Shown here: piece by piece, positions 8,488 to 15,273 of the stretch
Position numbering within the stretch: the first letter of the stretch is position 1
How the letters are laid out: the number at the start of each line of letters is the position of its first letter
NCBI RefSeq assembly: GCF_022532105.1
Contig: NZ_CP092832.1
Span: 2,261,001-2,325,000, forward strand
DNA: 64,000 nucleotides
Reading direction: 5' to 3'
Source of the DNA: Flavobacterium sp. HJ-32-4
GTDB taxonomy: Bacteria > Bacteroidota > Bacteroidia > Flavobacteriales > Flavobacteriaceae
Made by a program: the position numbers and the translations under genes
Notes under the pieces: model-generated
Seen by the model: the letters and a program-made list of their open reading frames with translations, nothing else
Database searches by the model: none
What the model was told of the DNA's origin: nothing

Positions 8488-11400
8488 ATGTCTGTACGAC
8501 GCCTCCTTCTTCTTGCCCTTTTTGTCAGTCTCTTCGCGTCCTGTGCCACCAAAAAGGTACAGTACGGAAAGCGCGACTACACCGTCAACAGCGACACACT
8601 CGCCAAATCGAAATTGGTGCATACCTTTTTTCTGACCGGAAATGCCGGAGCGGTTGACAGCGTATCGGTTTCGGGCGCGTGGAGCCTGTTCCGCAAACGC
8701 CTCGCTGCCGCTTCTTCCAAAAGCATCTTGCTGTTTCTCGGCGATAACGTGAATCCAAAGGCTACTGAACGTTTCACTCAAAACGAAATCGACGCGCAAA
8801 TCGGCCTTGCCCGTTCGTTTCGCGGCCGTACCATTTTCCTACCGGGCGATGGCGATTGGGAAAGGGGAGGGAAGGACGCACTCCTGCGCGAGGCCCGTTA
8901 CATCACCGAACGACTCGGTAAAGGCAGTTTCCTTCCTGAAAAGGGCTGTCCGATACAGGAGGTGGCAGTGAACGATAACACTACCCTGTTACTGATCGAT
9001 TCACAATGGTACCTGCAGAACTGGGACGAGAATCCTTCGCTGAACGATGACTGCGACCTCAAAACGCGCGACGATTTTCTCGAAAACCTCGAAGCGCGTC
9101 TCGAAGAAAACCAGCATCGTCTGGTGATCGTCGCCATGCACCATCCGTTGATGAGTAATGGTGTAAATGGCGGGCAGTATTCATGGCAACAACAACTCTT
9201 TCCCTTCGACGCAACTATTCCGCTTCCGGTAGTGGGCAGTGCGTTCAACCTGGTGCGCAGTGCGTCGGGCACGAATCCGGGTGACTTACGCAATCGCTCC
9301 TACACGGCGTTTATCCGTCGCATTACCACCTTATTGCAGGGACAGCCCAATGTGGTGGTGGTGTCGGGTCATGAACGCAACCTGCAATACCTGGAGCGCA
9401 ATGGCCTGCAGCAAATCATCAGTGGCGCCCTCTCCCAAACCGAAGCCGCGCGGGCCATCTGGCACGAGGATTTCTCGTATGGAGGTACGGGCTACGCGAC
9501 CCTGCAGGTCTATGAGAAAGGCGAAAGCGTGGTAACCTATTACGCCCTTCGGAACGGAAAAGAAGAGGTGTTATACCGCCATTTGGTGACACCGGTGCGG
9601 ACGGAGATCCAACCGAAGACGTTCTCCCGTCAATTTCCGAAATACACCAAGGCCGCGATTTATACACCGAAAGAGACGACAAAAAGTGGCTTCCATTCCT
9701 TTTTATGGGGGAAGCATTATCGCGGACTCTATTCGCGCCCGGTAAATGCACGTACAGTTATACTCGACACGTTATACGGTGGTTTACGTCCGGTAGAGTT
9801 ATCGGGCGGCGAGCAGTCGCGGGCATTGAAGCTCGAAGGACGTAACGGCAGACTGTATTCAATGCGGGCGTTGCGGAAACCGCCCGCGCGTTTCCTGCAG
9901 AAGACGGCGTTTCGCGATGTCTATATTGCCAATGACCTGGAGGAGACGTATGTGGCCGATTTCATGATGGATTTTTATACCTCGTCGCATCCTTACGCCG
10001 CACTGGTGGTGGATGACCTTGCGGCGGCCATCGGCGTGGCCTACAGTAATCCGCGGTTGTATTATGTGCCGCGCCAGCCTGCGTTGGGCGAATTCAATGA
10101 AACATTTGGCGATGAACTCTACCTGATCGAAGAGCGGGCGGACGATGGTTTCGAGAAACTGGCCAGTTTCGGAAAGCCGGATGCGTTGGTGAGTACGGAA
10201 GAAGTGTTGGCGAACATCCGCAAAGACAACCGACACCGCATTGACGAGAACGCCTACATCCGCGCGCGGCTTTTCGACATGCTGTTGGGCGACTGGGACC
10301 GTCAGCAAGCCCAATGGCGTTGGGGCGCTTACAACATAAAAGGCCAGGTCGTCTACAAGCCCATCCCGCGCGACCGCGACCAGGTGTTCCCGAAATACGG
10401 AGGGGCGTTGCTGCCGCTGGTGTTGAGTACGCCGCCGTTGCGCCACATGAAGACCTTTCGCGATGACATCCACAATGTAAAATGGCTCAATGCGGAAGCC
10501 TATACGCTTGACCTGGCGCTGATCACCCGGGCGTCGGCGGAGGATTGGCTTATGCAGGCGGATTACATCGACAAAAACCTGACCGATAAGACGATACAGG
10601 ACGCATTCCGCAATCTTCCCCCGGAAATGCAGGACGGCTCGGCACGTGAAATCCAGAAACGATTGAAAAGCCGCCGGGACAAACTGCGTCGGCATGCCCT
10701 TGAATATTACCGCGTATTGCGCCGTACCGTCCCGATCGTAGGAACGGAAAAACGCGACCGATTCGTGGTGACACGCCAAACCGACGGCGCGACAGAGGTA
10801 GTCGTGTATTACGAAACGAAAAAAGGATGGGAAGAACGCGTGCGGCACACCTATCCACGAAAGGAAACCCGCGAAATCTGGCTGTATGGACTTGGAGGCG
10901 AGGATGTCTTCGAAGTGAACGACGGAGGAAAACCAGGCGCAAAGGTGCGGCTTGTGGGCGGCAGTGAAGACGACACCTACCACATCCAGAACGGACGCCG
11001 GGTTTTGGTCTATGATTCGCCCACGCCGGAAACGGCGATCGAAACGGATGGTCGCGCACGGCTGTCGATGACACATGACTACGATTTGAACCGCTATGAT
11101 TACCGTCGGCCGAAATACAGTTATATGGGAAAACTGCCGTATCTGGGTTACAACCCGGATGATGGCGTCAAGATAGGGGCACGGTTGGCGTTGACGGTGA
11201 ATGGCTTCTACCGAAATCCGTTTTCGCAGCGGCACATCGTGCGGGGTAACTACTATTTCGCTACCAAAGGATATGAAGTGATGTACAACGGGGAATTCCC
11301 CAGCCGCTTACGTAAGTGGCGTTTCGGGCTCGATGCGCGCTACTCCTCGCCGGTTTTCAGTTTTAATTTCTTTGGGTACGGCAACGAAACTGTTGATCCC

Positions 11401-12159
11401 AGAAAGTCGGAAGGACTCGACTACAACCGCGTGAAAAGCCAGTCCATTTCAGTGGTACCCGGTCTTACGTATACAGCAGATAACGGTTTTTTCGTGTACG
11501 GACAGGCGCTGTATGAATCGTACGCCGTGCAGGCGACAGAAGGGCGTTTTATCTCGACAGGCCTTGTCAGGTCGGACGTGTTCAGCCAACAACAGTTCGC
11601 CGGGTTGGCAGTGGGGTATGGTTTCCGGAATTATGACAGTGAGGCGTTGCCTACGCTCGGACTCGCCTTTTTGGCTGAAGCCGGATGGAAGGTGAATCTC
11701 GAAGATACGCGTCGCCAGGTGCCCCATGCCACGTTGTCGCTGTCGATTACCCACAAACTGGTACCCGACGGACGGCTCGTAGCCGCTTCGCAGGCGAAAG
11801 CCCGCTTCCTGTTCAGCGACGACTATGAGTTCTACCAGATGGCCACTATCGGCGGTGATTATGACGTCAGGGCATTCCGGGCCCAGCGTTTCTCGGGGAA
11901 ACAGTCGTTTTTCCAGAGTACCGACCTTCGATATGAAATCGGGAAGATCCGCCGCAGCGTGTTGCCGTTGCGCTATGGGGTGTTGGGCGGTTTTGATTAC
12001 GGCCGGGTGTGGTTGCCGGGCGAAGTATCCGACACCTGGCACACGTCGTATGGCGGTGGACTTTGGCTCACGGGTATCGATATCGTGACGGCGAAAGTAT
12101 CCTATTTCATGTCACCGGAAGGTGGGCGTGTGTCGTTCGGACTCGGCTTCGGTTTTTAA
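8488..12159 (+). CDS. Calcineurin-like phosphoesterase domain fused to an Omp85-like outer-membrane barrel
   Basis: The 1223-residue envelope protein has a lipoprotein-like signal (LFVSLFASC, Cys19). A metallophosphoesterase-like domain covers about residues 45-350, a long central region about 370-880, and a C-terminal barrel begins near GYNPDDGVKIGA. The end resembles BamA/TamA barrels (GGFDYGRVW, SYGGGLW, final GLGFGF). This architecture is known in Flavobacteriia. Here several metal-ligand motifs differ from what I expect for the family: TGNAG for GDAG, PGDGDW for PGNHDW and SGHER for SGHEH, while LGDN and HHP remain. The enzymatic part may therefore be inactive. Lipidation plus a C-terminal barrel is topologically odd and untested. 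Confidence 0.8.
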   Translation: MSVRRLLLLALFVSLFASCATKKVQYGKRDYTVNSDTLAKSKLVHTFFLTGNAGAVDSVSVSGAWSLFRKRLAAASSKSILLFLGDNVNPKATERFTQNEIDAQIGLARSFRGRTIFLPGDGDWERGGKDALLREARYITERLGKGSFLPEKGCPIQEVAVNDNTTLLLIDSQWYLQNWDENPSLNDDCDLKTRDDFLENLEARLEENQHRLVIVAMHHPLMSNGVNGGQYSWQQQLFPFDATIPLPVVGSAFNLVRSASGTNPGDLRNRSYTAFIRRITTLLQGQPNVVVVSGHERNLQYLERNGLQQIISGALSQTEAARAIWHEDFSYGGTGYATLQVYEKGESVVTYYALRNGKEEVLYRHLVTPVRTEIQPKTFSRQFPKYTKAAIYTPKETTKSGFHSFLWGKHYRGLYSRPVNARTVILDTLYGGLRPVELSGGEQSRALKLEGRNGRLYSMRALRKPPARFLQKTAFRDVYIANDLEETYVADFMMDFYTSSHPYAALVVDDLAAAIGVAYSNPRLYYVPRQPALGEFNETFGDELYLIEERADDGFEKLASFGKPDALVSTEEVLANIRKDNRHRIDENAYIRARLFDMLLGDWDRQQAQWRWGAYNIKGQVVYKPIPRDRDQVFPKYGGALLPLVLSTPPLRHMKTFRDDIHNVKWLNAEAYTLDLALITRASAEDWLMQADYIDKNLTDKTIQDAFRNLPPEMQDGSAREIQKRLKSRRDKLRRHALEYYRVLRRTVPIVGTEKRDRFVVTRQTDGATEVVVYYETKKGWEERVRHTYPRKETREIWLYGLGGEDVFEVNDGGKPGAKVRLVGGSEDDTYHIQNGRRVLVYDSPTPETAIETDGRARLSMTHDYDLNRYDYRRPKYSYMGKLPYLGYNPDDGVKIGARLALTVNGFYRNPFSQRHIVRGNYYFATKGYEVMYNGEFPSRLRKWRFGLDARYSSPVFSFNFFGYGNETVDPRKSEGLDYNRVKSQSISVVPGLTYTADNGFFVYGQALYESYAVQATEGRFISTGLVRSDVFSQQQFAGLAVGYGFRNYDSEALPTLGLAFLAEAGWKVNLEDTRRQVPHATLSLSITHKLVPDGRLVAASQAKARFLFSDDYEFYQMATIGGDYDVRAFRAQRFSGKQSFFQSTDLRYEIGKIRRSVLPLRYGVLGGFDYGRVWLPGEVSDTWHTSYGGGLWLTGIDIVTAKVSYFMSPEGGRVSFGLGFGF

Positions 12160-12196
12160 CCTCGTCTTCTTCGTTCGTCCAATCGAGGGAAACGCC

Positions 12197-12204
12197 TATA
12201 TTTG
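12197..12204 (+). promoter_or_regulatory. -7 box for ychF
   Basis: TATATTTG matches TAnnTTTG and lies 19 bp before the ychF ATG. It also argues for the start at 12224 rather than an upstream in-frame start that would overlap the preceding gene. Confidence 0.55.
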
Positions 12205-12223
12205 CAACCGCAAAAACTATCTC

Positions 12224-13318
12224 ATGAAAGCAGGTATCGTCGGGTTGCCGAACGTCGGAAAATCCACTCTCTTCAACTGTTTGTCTAACGCCAAGGCCCA
12301 GAGCGCGAACTTTCCGTTCTGTACGATCGAACCTAATGTCGGCGTCGTCAACGTACCCGATCCACGTATCGCGAAGCTCGAAGAACTCGTCAAGCCAGAG
12401 CGTGTGGTGATGGCGACGGTTGAGATCGTTGATATCGCCGGACTCGTAAAAGGCGCTTCGAAGGGCGAGGGGTTGGGGAACCAGTTTCTTGGGAATATCC
12501 GCGAATGTAATGCGATCATCCACGTACTTCGTTGTTTTGATAACGACAATATCGTGCACGTAGACGGGAACGTGAACCCGATCCGTGACAAGGAAACCAT
12601 CGATATCGAGTTGCAACTCAAAGACCTTGAGACGGTGGAAAAGCGCCAGGAGAAAACCAAGCGTGCCGCTAAAACCGGTAACAAAGAAGCTATAACGGAG
12701 GATGCCCTGCTTGAGCGCATCCGCGAGGCCTTGTTGCAAGGGAAGTCGGCCCGGACGGTGAAACCGAAGAACGAAGAGGAAGAGGAATTGATGGAAAGCT
12801 TCCAACTCATCACGACCAAGCCCGTACTCTATGTCTGCAACGTCGACGAAGGGGCTGCTGCCACCGGTAATGCGTATGTAGATAAGGTACGCGAACTGGT
12901 GAAGGATGAAGACGCCGAGGTAATTGTTTTGGCGGTAGGAACGGAAGCCGATATCACCGAACTGGAAACCTACGAAGAGCGGCAGATGTTCCTGGAAGAC
13001 CTCGGTCTGAGCGAGCCGGGTGCCTCCGTGTTGATCCGGGCGGCTTATAAACTTCTGAAACAACAAACTTACTTCACTGCAGGCGTCAAGGAAGTCCGTG
13101 CCTGGACCATCCCAATTGGCGTTACGGCCCCTAAAGCCGCGAGTGTCATCCATACCGATTTTGAAAAAGGGTTTATCCGTGCGGAAGTCATCGCGTATGA
13201 AGACTACGTAACGTATGGGTCGGAAGCCAAGGTCAAGGAAGCCGGTAAGTTCCGTGTGGAAGGCAAAGAATACATCGTAAAAGACGGCGACGTGATGCAC
13301 TTCCGCTTCAACGTCTAA
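12224..13318 (+). CDS. ychF: YchF/OLA1-type ATPase
   Basis: The 364-residue product is the usual YchF length. The G1 motif GLPNVGKST (residues 6-14) and G3 region DIAGLVKGASKGEGLGNQF are clear. The middle is a coiled-coil insertion (about 130-200), and the C-terminal TGS-like domain includes YFTAGVKEVRAWTI and ends in DVMHFRFNV. YchF binds ribosomes and prefers ATP over GTP, with roles in stress response and translation. The start was set by the -7 box and the conserved MKAGIVG N-terminus. Its stop codon overlaps the start of the next gene by one base, so the pair is translationally coupled. Confidence 0.96.
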   Translation: MKAGIVGLPNVGKSTLFNCLSNAKAQSANFPFCTIEPNVGVVNVPDPRIAKLEELVKPERVVMATVEIVDIAGLVKGASKGEGLGNQFLGNIRECNAIIHVLRCFDNDNIVHVDGNVNPIRDKETIDIELQLKDLETVEKRQEKTKRAAKTGNKEAITEDALLERIREALLQGKSARTVKPKNEEEEELMESFQLITTKPVLYVCNVDEGAAATGNAYVDKVRELVKDEDAEVIVLAVGTEADITELETYEERQMFLEDLGLSEPGASVLIRAAYKLLKQQTYFTAGVKEVRAWTIPIGVTAPKAASVIHTDFEKGFIRAEVIAYEDYVTYGSEAKVKEAGKFRVEGKEYIVKDGDVMHFRFNV

Positions 13319-13632
13319 TGGACGAGCGAACGGGTAAACCCCGCTTTTCGGCCTTGCTGCAATTTCTTCCTGAACGGGAAGTCGGAGGACAATCGCCTAT
13401 TTCGTCGGGGCATCGCGTGGGAGTCTCCTTTCCTTTTTCGAATCTTGTCTGGAACGCGCATCTCGATTTTGGTGATGTGGAAAACGTCTATCCCGGAGAT
13501 TCCGTTTCGGCCGATATGACCTTGCCAGACGGCGCCGCTATTGCCGGGCAACTGTATGTCGGACTTGATTTCGACTTTACACAGGGTGACCGCGTTATCG
13601 GAACGGGCGTCGTACGGAAGATAACCGTGTAG
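13318..13632 (+). CDS. Stand-alone EF-Tu domain III-like protein
   Basis: The 104-residue product resembles only the last domain of elongation factor Tu. The match covers a strand with EVGGQSPISSGHRVGVSF (compare the GGRHTPF-NGYRPQF region of EF-Tu), the VYPGDSVSADM segment (compare MPGDNV) and the end VIGTGVVRKI (compare TVGAGVVTKI). There is no GTPase domain. Domain III contacts tRNA and EF-Ts, so it may bind RNA or a translation partner. The ATG overlaps the ychF stop codon (TAATG), which links it to a ribosome-associated ATPase. Similar small proteins occur elsewhere in Bacteroidota; the function is not known to me. Confidence 0.65.
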   Translation: MDERTGKPRFSALLQFLPEREVGGQSPISSGHRVGVSFPFSNLVWNAHLDFGDVENVYPGDSVSADMTLPDGAAIAGQLYVGLDFDFTQGDRVIGTGVVRKITV

Positions 13633-13697
13633 CCGCCAATAATCCAGCCGTTTTTTCGTTGTTATAATAGGCACGATTCTAGCCGTGTCGACCCACT

Positions 13698-14678
13698 ATG
13701 AAGATGAAGAGGCTATTAGGATGGCTATGCATCGCCCTCCTTTTCCTGTCGTGGGGATCGAACGCACAGGACTACCAAAAAGTAGACAAAACGATCCAAT
13801 CCTATCCCATTTCTTTTGCCTCCCCGACGGCATTGGCGCAGCGACTTTCGGCTGATTTCAAAACCGAACCCGAGCGCGTCCGCGGCCTATTCACCTGGAT
13901 GGCGACCCATATCGACTATGACATGCCGCTGTATCGCGAGATTGCCCGCGGCGGAAAAGTAGCCTTCTGGTATAAGTCGGAAAACGACCGGAAGGCGCAG
14001 GAGCGCAGGTTCACGGCGGACCTGGCGGTGAAAACACTTCGGAGCCACAAGGCCGTCTGCCAGGGCTATACCGCGCTGTTTCGGACCGTATGCAACGAGT
14101 TGGGTATCGACTGTATCGACATTTCCGGAACCGCTAAAAGTACCCTGTCACAAATTGGCCGTTTGCCTGCGAAAAGCAACCACGTGTGGAATGCCGTCAG
14201 AATCGAAGGGGTTTGGCAGTTGGTGGATGTGACCTGGGCGGCGGGTAATGTCAATGAGAAAGGGCAATTCGTGCGTCGGTTCAACCCGGCGTATTTCTGC
14301 ACACCGCCCGAGCGTTTTTTCCTTAACCATTTCCCTGAGGATACCCGGTTGGCGTCAACGGTTCCGTCACCCAACGAGTTTGCCCGCCTGCCTTTGTATT
14401 ACAGCACCTATCTGCAGTCGGAATGCGAGCTGGTATCACCTACAGCAGGGTGCCTGGCAACGGATCGACCAGTACGTATTCCGTTTCGGTTCAACGGATT
14501 ACCCGACGACGCGGTGTTGGGGTATTGCTTCAATGGCGACCGCTACCTGAACCGGGTGGAGGTATCCCGCGAGGGCGATGCCACCTATTTCGAGGTGCCG
14601 TTACAACCGGGGCAGAAGGGTTATTTGACGGTGTTTTTGAATAACCGGTCGTTGGTGGCGTATAGGGTTGGGAATTAG
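13698..14678 (+). CDS. Exported transglutaminase-like protein
   Basis: The 326-residue product has a signal peptide ending SNA (residues 1-23). A transglutaminase-like domain covers residues 40-190, with the full catalytic triad C121 (KAVCQGY), H162 (NHVWNA) and D177 (LVDVTW). The remaining 130 residues look like a beta-sandwich domain. Members of this family act outside the cytoplasm as cysteine peptidases or crosslinkers; the substrate is unknown. The stop TAG is followed immediately by an 8-bp tandem repeat, with no spacer. Confidence 0.88.
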   Translation: MKMKRLLGWLCIALLFLSWGSNAQDYQKVDKTIQSYPISFASPTALAQRLSADFKTEPERVRGLFTWMATHIDYDMPLYREIARGGKVAFWYKSENDRKAQERRFTADLAVKTLRSHKAVCQGYTALFRTVCNELGIDCIDISGTAKSTLSQIGRLPAKSNHVWNAVRIEGVWQLVDVTWAAGNVNEKGQFVRRFNPAYFCTPPERFFLNHFPEDTRLASTVPSPNEFARLPLYYSTYLQSECELVSPTAGCLATDRPVRIPFRFNGLPDDAVLGYCFNGDRYLNRVEVSREGDATYFEVPLQPGQKGYLTVFLNNRSLVAYRVGN

Positions 14679-14822
14679 GAATTGAGTAACTGAGGAATTG
14701 AGTAACTGAGTAACTGAGTAACTGAGGAATTGAGGAATTGAGGAATTGAGGAATTGAGTAACTGAGTAACTGAGTAACTGAGTAACTGAGTAACTGAGTA
14801 ACTGAGGAACTGAGGAATTGAG
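14679..14822 (+). repeat. 8-bp tandem array, units TAACTGAG / GAATTGAG / GAACTGAG
   Basis: Eighteen uninterrupted 8-bp units follow the transglutaminase stop codon directly, in three variants (first base and fifth base vary). The same family recurs at 45228-45251 and, on the other strand, at 45779-45898. It opens a 595-bp gene-free stretch filled almost entirely by repeats. Confidence 0.95.
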
Positions 14823-14849
14823 AAATTGCGATAGGTAGGAAAAGAAGAA

Positions 14850-14966
14850 ATGGAGGGCGCCTAGGGGGTGGGTTAGTAATTTGTCACCATTGATACTTTA
14901 TCCATACAGTATCCATACAGTATCCATACAGTATCCATACAGTATCCATACAGTATCCATACTCTA
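14850..14966 (+). repeat. Dispersed repeat with 11-bp tandem array (6 units of TCCATACAGTA)
   Basis: A roughly 50-bp conserved head (including GGTTAGTAATTTGTCACC) leads into six copies of an 11-bp unit at 14901-14966, the last imperfect. The same head with only two units is found at 63159-63232 in the same orientation. Confidence 0.9.
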
Positions 14967-14990
14967 TCCCTATACGATGACCCGTCTAGG

Positions 14991-15076
14991 ACCCATGAAC
15001 TACGAACCGTGACCCATGAACTACGAACCAAGAACTATGAACCACGAACCACGAACCACGAACCCTGAACCCTAAA
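14991..15076 (-). repeat. Degenerate tandem array of CATGAACTACGAACC type
   Basis: Short units built from CATGAAC, TACGAAC and CACGAAC words follow the 11-bp array. The same family is at 63252-63319 and 63585-63656 and, inverted, at 26404-26484. From here to the LRR promoter at 15170 there is about 90 bp of unrecognised sequence. Confidence 0.85.
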
Positions 15077-15169
15077 CTCCTACAGGTGAAAGGAGGTCGG
15101 TGTTGCTTTGCGGCGTTGAAGCGATTCTCTAAAAGCAAGTATACCGGGCAAATGCGTATCCGTGGGGCG

Positions 15170-15196
15170 TTGGCTACAGGGAATTTCTTATTTTTG
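15170..15196 (+). promoter_or_regulatory. Promoter of the LRR gene cluster
   Basis: TTG at 15170-15172 and TATTTTTG at 15189-15196 (16-bp spacing) form a Bacteroidota-type promoter. It would give a leader of about 70 nt before the ATG at 15274. It is the only clear promoter in front of the four LRR genes. Confidence 0.55.
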
Positions 15197-15273
15197 TTCG
15201 GTACCAGCTATTGCGGCATACATCTGACCGGATTCCCGTTGCAACGTCTGTAGTATGTAACCTAAGATATTGT

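Noticed and set aside
9859..11235. A 458-codon open frame on the minus strand inside the phosphoesterase-barrel gene
   Set aside because: It is antisense to a well supported gene, has no recognised domain, and such long frames are common opposite GC-rich coding sequence.
12107..13300. A 397-codon minus-strand frame opposite ychF
   Set aside because: It is the complement of a conserved gene; the residue pattern is typical of antisense frames (Phe/His/Arg-rich) and no motif is visible.
14679..15076. Assembly artefact as explanation of the repeats
   Set aside because: The repeat families recur at several separate loci with different units and unit numbers and with consistent sense relative to genes, which argues for a real biological origin; not excluded for exact unit counts.
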